Of a DNA stretch of 49,310 nt, positions 42,728 to 49,310 are shown in pieces. Every line of letters starts with the position of its first letter. Within the stretch, counting starts at the first letter, position 1. The notes under the pieces are model-generated. The model worked only from the letters and a program-made list of their open reading frames with translations, was not told the origin of the DNA and made no database searches. Origin of the DNA: Candidatus Cybelea septentrionalis (GTDB lineage: Bacteria; Vulcanimicrobiota; Vulcanimicrobiia; Vulcanimicrobiales; Vulcanimicrobiaceae); the NCBI GenBank assembly GCA_003158175.1, contig PMHJ01000030.1, forward strand, positions 1 to 49,310. Reading direction: 5' to 3'. The position numbers and the translations under genes were made by a program.

Positions 42728-43492
42728 ATGCCGTATCGGAACGTGGCTGCGCAGCTAGCGGACGGTCCGTTTGCCTCGATCGAGTACCGCGAAGAGACCG
42801 GAAGCACGAATGCGGATGCGGCGGAGCTGCTCGGCGACGAGCGGTTCGGCGGCCACACGATCGTTGCGGAGTTCCAACGCCATGGGGCCGGTCGCAAGGG
42901 ACGATCGTGGCACGCAATGCCGGGGACGGCGCTGCTCTTTAGCACGATCCTGCCGCGAAGCATCGATGTCGACCGGCTCTGGCTCGTGCCGTTTTGGGTC
43001 GCGCTCGCGGTACGAGCCGGGCTTCGCAACTGCGGGCTCGTGACGACGCTGCAGTGGCCGAACGATCTGTTGCTGCACGATCGCAAGCTGGGCGGCATTC
43101 TCTGCCAATCGCGGGTGACGGCGGCAACGGCACGCGTCGCCTGCGGCGTAGGTATCAACGTGCACCGCTTAGCCGGCGCCGGAACCGTCATCGAACCGGC
43201 TCCAGCGTTCTGCGACGAGGTCGCGCCGGTCGAGCGCGCCGCGCTGCTCGTCGCCATCCTTCGCACGTACGACGCAACGCTCGCGCAGCTCGACGACGCG
43301 GTGCCCGTCATGCGCGACTGGGAAGCGGCCGCCGAGATTCCCGGACGGCGCTACCGAATCGCGAAGGACAACGCACGCGAGCCCTTCGAGGCGATCGCGC
43401 AATCGCTCGACGAGGGCGGCGGCTTACGCGTCCTCTGCGACGACGGGACCAGAGAAAGGGTTGAGATGGCGGACGCGCGCGTTTTGCGTTAA
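42728..43492 (+). CDS. birA: Biotin-[acetyl-CoA-carboxylase] ligase, without the HTH domain
   Basis: This 254-aa protein has only the ligase and C-terminal domains: REETGSTNADAAELL, the biotin loop HGAGRKGRSW (a variant of GRGRRGR), LQWPNDLLL, RKLGGILCQ and VACGVGINVH. It joins biotin to the carrier lysine of acetyl-CoA carboxylase. The missing N-terminal winged helix means it is a class I enzyme that does not repress biotin synthesis. It converges on the archaemetzincin gene with a 4-bp overlap. Confidence 0.93.
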   Translation: MPYRNVAAQLADGPFASIEYREETGSTNADAAELLGDERFGGHTIVAEFQRHGAGRKGRSWHAMPGTALLFSTILPRSIDVDRLWLVPFWVALAVRAGLRNCGLVTTLQWPNDLLLHDRKLGGILCQSRVTAATARVACGVGINVHRLAGAGTVIEPAPAFCDEVAPVERAALLVAILRTYDATLAQLDDAVPVMRDWEAAAEIPGRRYRIAKDNAREPFEAIAQSLDEGGGLRVLCDDGTRERVEMADARVLR

Positions 43493-44028
43493 GAGCTGCG
43501 CGCGCGCGCGAGACGGTGGTCGCAAATCTCGCAGAAGTGCGGCATCTTATTATCCGTCTCGAAGATCGAGTTGGAGTAGTACATCGCGCAACGGGCGTTA
43601 TAGCAGTGCTTGAGGCCGAAGGTATGCCCAAGCTCGTGAACGCACTCTTTGAGCGTCCGCTGGAAAAGCATGTTGAAATCGCTCGGTTCGCCGTAAAAGT
43701 CCGAGCGAAGCCGATGGACGGAGACGACCGCGACGGACTGCGCCTCATCGGCATCGCCGAAGACGAATCGGTGCGACGTCTTGTACAGGTCGAAATCGGT
43801 GATGGCCAGCACGGCAGCTCCGGGTTTCGGATGTGCCCGCTGCACCTTCGCAATCAGCGTTGATACGAAAAGCTGACCGCGCGTCGCATTGAGCGTGCTG
43901 CGCGGAACGACGAGCGATCGTTCGACGCGAGCGCCGGCGATAAAACGTTCCTCAAGGCAAGGGGCGAGACGATCCAAAAATACGTGATCGACAGTGTTGA
44001 TCGGCACGATTCGGATATCGCAATCCAT
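43489..44028 (-). CDS. Archaemetzincin-like zinc metallopeptidase
   Basis: This 179-aa protein has the archaemetzincin signature HELGHTFGLKHC, then ARCAMYYSNS and a C-terminal FCEICDHRL. The three His and Glu of HExxHxxGxxH bind zinc and catalyse; four Cys in the HC, CAMYYSNS and FCEIC sites form a second zinc site specific to this family. It has no signal peptide. Known members are archaeal and eukaryotic as well as sporadic in bacteria. The substrate is unknown. Confidence 0.93.
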   Translation of the reverse strand: MDCDIRIVPINTVDHVFLDRLAPCLEERFIAGARVERSLVVPRSTLNATRGQLFVSTLIAKVQRAHPKPGAAVLAITDFDLYKTSHRFVFGDADEAQSVAVVSVHRLRSDFYGEPSDFNMLFQRTLKECVHELGHTFGLKHCYNARCAMYYSNSIFETDNKMPHFCEICDHRLARARSS

Positions 44029-44094
44029 CTCGGGTGGCTAGGATTCTCGACAAAAATCTAGGTGACCTTCGTCGCCGCCGTCGAAGTCGTCGCG

Positions 44095-44457
44095 GTGATC
44101 GTTGGAATCGGCCTCGACGTGGCGAACGTGGTGCGTTATCGCTTCGACGAGCGCGAGCTCGCGTGGTTCGCGCGAAAAGTCTATACCGAGGGCGAAATGG
44201 CGTATGCCATGCGCAAGCGCAACTGGCCGGAGCGCCTCGCGGGGTTCTTCGCCGCCAAGGAGGCGACTCGCAAGGCCTTCGGGCACGCGATTCCGTGGCG
44301 CAGCGTCGCCGTCGGGCACGAGCGCAGCGGCAAGCCCGTCATCGAACTGCTCGGCTGGGCCGAACGCCTGACGCGCGACCGAGGCGTACGCACGATTCAT
44401 CTCACGATCACGCATAGCGCCGAAGTCGCCGCCGCCGTCGTGATTCTAGAGTCATGA
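44095..44457 (+). CDS. acpS: Holo-[acyl-carrier-protein] synthase
   Basis: The GTG at 44095 gives 120 aa beginning MIVGIGLDVANVVRYRF, in line with the MIxGIGTDIVEI start of AcpS; a GTG at 44062 would add 11 residues without homology. The Mg-binding Asp is in GLDVANV and the second motif is FFAAKEATRKAFG. It moves phosphopantetheine from CoA to acyl carrier protein, switching on fatty acid synthesis. Its stop overlaps the next start (ATGA). Confidence 0.93.
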   Translation: MIVGIGLDVANVVRYRFDERELAWFARKVYTEGEMAYAMRKRNWPERLAGFFAAKEATRKAFGHAIPWRSVAVGHERSGKPVIELLGWAERLTRDRGVRTIHLTITHSAEVAAAVVILES

Positions 44458-45947
44458 TCTACGTCCTGACGCCCGAACAGATGCGCGCCGTCGATGCCGC
44501 GGCCGTCGAGCGCGTTGGAACGAACAAACTGATGCGTAATGCCGGGCGTAGGATTGCGAAGCGCTTAAGAGCGATGGCGAGACCCGGCTCGAGAATCGTC
44601 GCCTTCGCCGGCCCGGGGAATAACGGCGGCGACGCGTTCGCCGCACTCGCCGAGCTCGCGCGGGAGTACGACTGCACCGTCGCCGCCGATCCGGCGGCGC
44701 AGGGGTCGCAGGCGCGCGATGCGGCGCGAGCTCGGTCGAAAAAGGCCGGAGTCGCGATCGTACCGCTGCCGGCGGACGAGGGCGAAGCGCACGCGCTGCT
44801 CGAGAACGCCATCGGCGTTGACGGAATGTTCGGAACGGGCGCGCGGCTGCCGCTTCCCGAGGAATACCGGCATCTCGCCCTTGCGCTCGATGCCCGGGAG
44901 CGCGCGGTGCTGGCGATCGATATCCCGAGCGGCACCGATTCGCTCACCGGTGCGGTGAGCGACGACGCGGTGCGCGCAACGCTTACCGTGACGCTCGCCG
45001 CCGCGAAGCCCGGTCTCTTGCTGGAGCCGGCGCGCGAATACGTGGGAGAGTTGTGGTGCGCGGAGATCGGCATCGACGAGGCGCTGCTCGCCGCGCAACC
45101 GCGCACGTTCGCTACGCTCGATAACGCGGAGTTCATGAAACTCTTGCCGCGGCGCGCGGCCGATACCGAAAAGCGCGCGGCCGGTGCGCCGCTGATCGTC
45201 GCCGGATCGTCGCAGTTCCCCGGCGCGGCGGTCCTCTGCGCTCGAGGCGCGGCGCGCGCCGGCGCGGGTTACGTAACGGTCGCCACGCCGAGCTCCGCCG
45301 CCGGCATTTTGCGTACGCATCTCGTCGAGCAAGTCGTCGTCGCACTTTCCGACGACGCGCAGCCCGATGCGGTCGCCCAGGAGTTGCTCGAAATCTCGAG
45401 ACGCAACGGTGCCGTCGTGATCGGCCCCGGGTTGGGGCTCGACGATCGCACCGGCGAGATCTTTCGGCTTTTCCTCGAAGCCAACCGTCTGCCGGTCGTC
45501 GTTGATGCTAGCGGTCTCTTCCATTTGAGCAAACACCTCGATCTGCTTGAGGGCAAGCCTTGCGTCGTGACGCCGCACGCCGGCGAGTTCGCGCGGCTCT
45601 CGGGGCGCGGAACGATCGCGCCGGGCACGCGCGTCGAGCGAATTCGCGAGTTCGTCGATCGCACGGGCATCACGACGCTTCTCAAAGGCCCCGACACGCT
45701 GATCTACGACGGCACGACCGTTCACATCAATCCGACCGGCACGAACGCGCTCGCGACGGCGGGGACGGGCGACGTGCTCAGCGGCATCATTGCGACGCTC
45801 CTCGCACAGGGGCTCTCGCCGGTTGACGCCGCGCGGGCCGGCGCGTATTGGCACGGTCTGGCGGGGCAGCGCGCCGCAGAGAAACGCCGAATCGGCGTCA
45901 TCGCAAGCGACGTGGCCGACGCGCTCGGCGAGGCACTGCCAGGTTAA
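44454..45947 (+). CDS. nnr: Bifunctional NAD(P)H-hydrate epimerase/dehydratase
   Basis: This 497-aa protein is a fusion. Residues 1-210 form the YjeF N-terminal epimerase (AGPGNNGGDAFAALAELA, GVDGMFGTGARLPLPEEYR, AIDIPSGTDSLTG). Residues about 225-497 form the ribokinase-like dehydratase (GAPLIVAGSSQFPGAAVLCARGAARAGAGYVT, VVIGPGLGLDDRTG, VVTPHAGEFARLSG, LKGPDTLIYDG, ATAGTGDVLSGIIATLLAQG). Together they repair hydrated NADH and NADPH. The acpS-nnr pair, with ATGA overlap, is common in bacteria. Confidence 0.96.
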   Translation: MIYVLTPEQMRAVDAAAVERVGTNKLMRNAGRRIAKRLRAMARPGSRIVAFAGPGNNGGDAFAALAELAREYDCTVAADPAAQGSQARDAARARSKKAGVAIVPLPADEGEAHALLENAIGVDGMFGTGARLPLPEEYRHLALALDARERAVLAIDIPSGTDSLTGAVSDDAVRATLTVTLAAAKPGLLLEPAREYVGELWCAEIGIDEALLAAQPRTFATLDNAEFMKLLPRRAADTEKRAAGAPLIVAGSSQFPGAAVLCARGAARAGAGYVTVATPSSAAGILRTHLVEQVVVALSDDAQPDAVAQELLEISRRNGAVVIGPGLGLDDRTGEIFRLFLEANRLPVVVDASGLFHLSKHLDLLEGKPCVVTPHAGEFARLSGRGTIAPGTRVERIREFVDRTGITTLLKGPDTLIYDGTTVHINPTGTNALATAGTGDVLSGIIATLLAQGLSPVDAARAGAYWHGLAGQRAAEKRRIGVIASDVADALGEALPG

Positions 45948-46153
45948 GAAGCGCGCTTTGTCGCCGCCGATTTCTTCTTGCGCTTTTTGCGCTTCATCAC
46001 TCGTTTCGTGTCGGCATCATCGAGTGCAAGATGCCTCGCTTTGGATTTCCTGATCAGATCTCTCGGCACGGCAACGATCTTGCTCAAAGCCTTTCTGAGG
46101 CGATCGAATGGCCCCGAGGGCTTCTTCCGCCGCTTCTTTTTCGTCACCGTCAT
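45944..46153 (-). CDS. Small very basic protein at the end of the trp operon
   Basis: The 69-aa product is over one third Lys and Arg (VTKKKRRKKPSGPF at the start; MKRKKRKKKSAATKRAS at the end). Its ATG at 46153 shares an ATGA with the trpA stop, so it would be translated by the same ribosomes. It has no membrane segment. Such charge suggests nucleic-acid binding or a ribosome-associated role, but no family is recognised. Its stop overlaps that of nnr by 4 bp. Composition alone could be chance in GC-rich DNA, but the exact overlap argues for a gene. Confidence 0.6.
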   Translation of the reverse strand: MTVTKKKRRKKPSGPFDRLRKALSKIVAVPRDLIRKSKARHLALDDADTKRVMKRKKRKKKSAATKRAS

Positions 46154-46941
46154 GACGCCGGGAGCGCCGCAATGAGGGGGGCGACAAAGTCGCGCACACG
46201 CGTGCCCGCTTCTTGTCCGCGCGCGCCGGCGTAGGCATCGATCAGCGCGCTGCCGACGACGACTCCATCAGCCAGCGTTCCAACGTCGCGCACGTCCTGC
46301 GGGCGGCTTAGCCCAAAGCCCACGGCAAGCGGTTTGTTCGTCAATTCGCGTAGCGAGGCGAGCTGAACGCGTAGCGGGGCGAAATCCGGAGCGTGGCCGG
46401 TGCCCGTTACGCCCAGCCGGGAAACGACGTAAACGAAACCGGTCGCTGCATCCACGATCCGCGCCGCGCGCTCGCGCGGCGTGGAGGGCGCGACGAGCAG
46501 CGGCATCGTCAAGCCCTGCGCTTGCAGCGCAGCACGAAGCTCGGCACTCTCGTCTAACGCGACGTCGGGCACGATCGCGCCGGCGACTCCAGCCGCCGCC
46601 GCTTCGCGCGCGAAGCGTTCGACGCCGAACTGATAGACCGGATTGTAGTACGTGAAGAGCACGATCGGCGCGCAGCGCTCGCGGCAGCGCCATGCGAGTG
46701 CAAGCACCCCCCGAAGATCCGTCGCGCTGCGCAGCGCGCGCTGGCCCGCTGCGGCAATCGTCGGACCATCGGCGAGCGGATCGCTGTATGGCACTCCCAG
46801 CTCGATGACGTCGGCGCCGGCGTCGCTCAACGCCAAGAGAATCGCTTCGGTCGTTTCGACATCGGGATCCCCCGCCATCACGTACGGTATGAACGCCAAG
46901 CGCTTCTCGGCGCGGGCACGCTCGAAGGCATCGTCTAGCAT
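46150..46941 (-). CDS. trpA: Tryptophan synthase alpha subunit
   Basis: This 263-aa protein is a TIM barrel with FIPYVMAGDPDVETTEAILLAL, ELGVPYSDPLADGPTIAAAGQRAL (catalytic Glu), IVLFTYYNPVYQFGVERF, GAIVPDVALDES (catalytic Asp), FVYVVSRLGVTGTG and PLAVGFGLSRPQDV. It cleaves indole-glycerol phosphate to indole, which passes to TrpB. It overlaps trpB by 7 bp and the small basic gene by 4 bp. Confidence 0.97.
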   Translation of the reverse strand: MLDDAFERARAEKRLAFIPYVMAGDPDVETTEAILLALSDAGADVIELGVPYSDPLADGPTIAAAGQRALRSATDLRGVLALAWRCRERCAPIVLFTYYNPVYQFGVERFAREAAAAGVAGAIVPDVALDESAELRAALQAQGLTMPLLVAPSTPRERAARIVDAATGFVYVVSRLGVTGTGHAPDFAPLRVQLASLRELTNKPLAVGFGLSRPQDVRDVGTLADGVVVGSALIDAYAGARGQEAGTRVRDFVAPLIAALPAS

Positions 46942-48101
46942 CGCCCGATGTCTTTGTCGCCCCGGCCGCTGAGATTCACCAAGATCAAACCGTCCGCGCC
47001 GCGCTGAGCCGCGAGTTCGCGCGCGAAGGCGATCGCGTGCGCGCTCTCCAGCGCCGGAAGGATACCCTCGCAGCGCGCGAAGCCGTGGAAGGCTTCGACG
47101 GCTTGCGCATCGGTGATATCGACGTACCTAGCCCGGCCGCTCTCCCTGAAGAACGCGTGCTCCGGCCCGACGCCGGGATAATCGAGGCCGGCGCTGATCG
47201 AGTGCGTCTCGCGAACTTGTCCTTCGGGGCTTTGGAGCAAATAGGAACGCGAACCGTGCAGCACGCCGATGCTGCCGGCGCGCAGGGACGCGGCGTGCTC
47301 GTCGCCGTCCACACCCTTGCCGCCCGCCTCGACGCCCCAGAGCTTCACCTCGCGATCGTCAACGAATCCGGAAAAGATGCCCATCGCGTTGCTGCCCCCG
47401 CCGACGCAGGCAATTACGTCGCTGGGCAGGCGTCCGTAGCGCTCCAAAGTTTGGCGCCGCGCCTCGACGCCGATGACTTTTTGAAGCTCCCGTACCATAA
47501 ACGGATAGGGGTGCGCGCCGACCACGCTGCCGATCACATAGAACGTATCCTCGACCCGTCCCGCCCAGACGCGAAAGGCTTCGTTGGTCGCGTCTTTGAG
47601 CGTCTGAGTTCCACTAGTGACGGCGTGCACTTGCGCACCGAACAATCGCATCACTTCAACGTTGAGCGCTTGCCGCTCGATGTCACGCGCGCCCATATAG
47701 ACGTCAACCGTCAAGCCGAACTTTGCGCCGACGGTCGCCGTTGCCACGCCGTGCTGCCCCGCACCGGTTTCCGCGAGCAGCCGGCGTTTGCCCATGCGCC
47801 GCGCGAGCAATGCCTGACCGACCGTGTTGTTGATTTTGTGTGCACCGGTATGATTGGTGTCTTCGCGCTTCATCACGAGCGGCACGGGCGAAACCTCCGC
47901 GGCGTACCGCTCGCAGCGGTAGATCGGCGAGGGACGACCGACGAAATCGCGCAGCACCGCGTGGTACTCGGCCCAAAAAGCGGGATCCGCAAACGCCGCC
48001 GTCATCGCTTGTTCCAGTTCATCGAGTGCGGCGATCAAGACTTCGGGAACGAAGCGCCCGCCGAAGTCACCGAAGTAGCCGCGGCTATCGGGTCCGCTCA
48101 C
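46935..48101 (-). CDS. trpB: Tryptophan synthase beta subunit
   Basis: This 388-aa protein starts at the GTG at 48101, in a GTGA overlap with the trpF stop; the upstream frame is a shadow of trpF. PLP enzyme motifs: GDFGGRFVPEVLIAALDELE, MKREDTNHTGAHKINNTVGQA (PLP Lys in HKINN), ETGAGQHGVATAT, ACVGGGSNAMGIF and LESAHAIAFA. It condenses indole with serine to give tryptophan. It is the TrpB1 type that pairs with TrpA. Confidence 0.97.
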   Translation of the reverse strand: MSGPDSRGYFGDFGGRFVPEVLIAALDELEQAMTAAFADPAFWAEYHAVLRDFVGRPSPIYRCERYAAEVSPVPLVMKREDTNHTGAHKINNTVGQALLARRMGKRRLLAETGAGQHGVATATVGAKFGLTVDVYMGARDIERQALNVEVMRLFGAQVHAVTSGTQTLKDATNEAFRVWAGRVEDTFYVIGSVVGAHPYPFMVRELQKVIGVEARRQTLERYGRLPSDVIACVGGGSNAMGIFSGFVDDREVKLWGVEAGGKGVDGDEHAASLRAGSIGVLHGSRSYLLQSPEGQVRETHSISAGLDYPGVGPEHAFFRESGRARYVDITDAQAVEAFHGFARCEGILPALESAHAIAFARELAAQRGADGLILVNLSGRGDKDIGRC

Positions 48102-48715
48102 GCGCCGCGCACGGCTCGCACGAATTCCCGCATTTTGGCCGGGTCTTTTCGGCCGCCGGTCTCGATGCCGGTGCGTACGTCGACGCCGAACGGGTGCGCG
48201 CGTCGCACGCACTCAGCCACGTTTTCCGGCGAAAGGCCTCCCGCAATGACCACCCGCCGCTTGGCGACAATCGGGACGATCTGATTCCAATCGAATGTGC
48301 GGCCGGTCCCGCCCGCCATTCCGTCCTGGCGCGCGTCGAAGAGTACGATCGCTGCCGGAAAGCGTTCGCAGCGCTCTTCGACCAAGGTCGTGCGGTCGTC
48401 AATGTGGATCGCTTTGATCGCGTGGTCGCCGTAGCGCCCAACGAACTCCGGCGTCTCGTCTCCGGAGAACTGGAGGAAGGCACTCGGAAAGAGTTCGCGC
48501 ACCGCATCCACCTCCGAATCCGCCGGATTCACGAAGACCGCGACCGGAGCGATAGTGGTGGGCATGCGGCGCGCGATCTCTTGCGCCGACTCAAATGAGA
48601 TGCGCCGCGGCGAGGGCGCGAAGATCATCCCGAATGCGTCGGCTCCCGCTTCCGCCGCCATCGCGACGTCGCCGAGCGACATGCACCCGCAAAACTTGAT
48701 CCACGCGTCAGCCAT
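48098..48715 (-). CDS. trpF: Phosphoribosylanthranilate isomerase
   Basis: This 205-aa protein starts at the ATG at 48715, overlapping trpD by 8 bp. Barrel motifs: IKFCGCMSLGDVAMAAEAGADAFGMIF (catalytic Cys), AVFVNPADSEVDAV, LQFSGDETPEFV, GTGRTFDWN and VIAGGLSPENV, with DVRTGIETGGRKDPAKM at the end. The usual Ser in the VxxSSGVE motif is Thr here (VRTGIE). It isomerises phosphoribosylanthranilate in tryptophan synthesis. Confidence 0.94.
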   Translation of the reverse strand: MADAWIKFCGCMSLGDVAMAAEAGADAFGMIFAPSPRRISFESAQEIARRMPTTIAPVAVFVNPADSEVDAVRELFPSAFLQFSGDETPEFVGRYGDHAIKAIHIDDRTTLVEERCERFPAAIVLFDARQDGMAGGTGRTFDWNQIVPIVAKRRVVIAGGLSPENVAECVRRAHPFGVDVRTGIETGGRKDPAKMREFVRAVRGA

Positions 48716-49310
48716 AAGAGCCGATCCTCTTCGCGCACTCGAAGATTTGCCATGCAGCGCCGCTGCGCAGCAGCGCTCGGGCTCGTTCGAATGCGGCCGG
48801 AAGCTCGCTCTCGACGCCCACGACGTAGAAAACGACGGCCGCGTTGAGCGCCACGACGTCGGCTGCCGCACTCCGGCCGCCATGCAAAATTTCCACGAAA
48901 GCATCGCGGCAGATGCCGACCGAACCGCCGACCGGCGTGCGCAAATCTCCCGCGATGCCGAACTCAGACGGCTCGAGGCGCCACAACCGCGCGCCCTCTT
49001 CGTCGAACGAATAGATCAGCGTGGGCGCATCGCCGGCGACTTCGTCGAGCCCGCTGCAGCCGTGCACGACCGCACCCCGGCGCGCGCCCAGCTTGCGCAG
49101 CGCGGGACCGACGCGTTCGACGAGTTCCTCCCGTGCGACGCCGACGATTTGGTGCGTAGCGCGCGCCGGATTGGTCAACGGGCCCAAGAGGTTGAAGATC
49201 GTTCGCACGCCCAGCTCTCGGCGAATGCCCGCGGCGTTGCGCATCGCCGGATGGTAGTGCGGTGCGAACATGAAGGTGAAGCCGCACTCGCGCAGCATCC
49301 TCGCTGCGAG
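48708..49310 (-). CDS. trpD: Anthranilate phosphoribosyltransferase, C-terminal part
   Basis: The frame enters from the right edge and stops at 48708, leaving about 200 residues. Visible motifs: FTFMFAPHYHPAMRNAAGIRRELGVRTIFNLLGPLTNPA, then HQIVGVAREELVE and VVHGCSGLDEVAG, which belong to TrpD's C-terminal domain. The enzyme joins anthranilate and phosphoribosyl pyrophosphate. It is the first gene in view of the trpD-trpF-trpB-trpA run; trpE and trpG, and possibly trpC, must lie elsewhere. Confidence 0.95.
   Translation of the reverse strand, partial: LAARMLRECGFTFMFAPHYHPAMRNAAGIRRELGVRTIFNLLGPLTNPARATHQIVGVAREELVERVGPALRKLGARRGAVVHGCSGLDEVAGDAPTLIYSFDEEGARLWRLEPSEFGIAGDLRTPVGGSVGICRDAFVEILHGGRSAAADVVALNAAVVFYVVGVESELPAAFERARALLRSGAAWQIFECAKRIGSYG

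Noticed and set aside
44565-45854. 429-codon minus-strand frame over nnr
   Set aside because: The plus strand encodes a complete, motif-rich Nnr; the antisense frame is a compositional shadow.
47037-48284. 415-codon plus-strand frame over trpB
   Set aside because: The minus strand encodes TrpB with all PLP motifs; this frame has no recognisable domain.

Overview
The window is 49.3 kb of GC-rich bacterial chromosome. It mixes conserved housekeeping operons with an accessory region about 10.5 kb long at the left. Lipoprotein signals, an outer-membrane barrel protein and a hopanoid-type glycosyltransferase point to a diderm. Frequent GTG/TTG starts, beta-propeller and HAF-repeat lipoproteins, a copper-amine-oxidase stalk-domain protein and winged-helix/TPR regulators resemble Candidatus Eremiobacterota (WPS-2, Vulcanimicrobiota). 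That placement is an impression from gene content only; no phylogeny was run.

Left accessory region (1-10.5 kb). The first 1.5 kb holds remnants of a P-type conjugation module on the minus strand: a 5'-truncated trbE/virB4, an intact trbJ and the start of a trbL-like gene. It ends at a 46-nt copy of a tRNA 3' half (2139-2184) whose anticodon loop fits tRNA-Ala(CGC), as expected at the distal end of an element integrated in a tRNA gene. The 167 bp that run up to and into this site recur at 6286-6452, with about nine differences and a decayed tRNA part. Between the copies lie a HAF-repeat lipoprotein and a divergent winged-helix/TPR regulator. Beyond them are a translationally coupled 2H-phosphoesterase/HAD-hydrolase pair, a small orphan gene, and an excisionase-integrase operon that ends 94 bp from the 3' end of tRNA-Glu(UUC). 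A strong promoter and a terminator-like hairpin precede the excisionase.

Middle (10.6-39.6 kb). This is a patchwork of mostly one- or two-gene units for envelope, secretion and stress: a propeller/phosphoesterase fusion, SpoIIE-type phosphatase, GlsB-like membrane protein, propeller lipoproteins, TMEM175-like protein, Dph6-like ATPase with a coupled cyclophilin, OFA-type MFS transporter with a 45-aa partner, an ArsR-SRPBCC-DUF899 operon, Ntn amidase, aldo/keto reductase, cyclic-nucleotide-binding/TrxR fusion, stalk-domain protein, CBM9/barrel protein, serpin, HpnI-like glycosyltransferase and a divergent acyltransferase. Several genes are decaying: an HTH/TPR regulator with two in-frame stops and a frameshift, an isoprenylcysteine methyltransferase fragment, and a shifted membrane ORF near 38.3 kb.

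Right (39.6-49.3 kb). A CAU tRNA (probably Ile2) is followed by a type II toxin-antitoxin pair (Xre/MbcA-type antitoxin and RES toxin). Then come ndk-eno, birA, an archaemetzincin, acpS-nnr, and a tightly overlapping minus-strand trp operon (trpD-trpF-trpB-trpA plus a small very basic protein). trpC is absent from this run, and trpD is cut by the window end.
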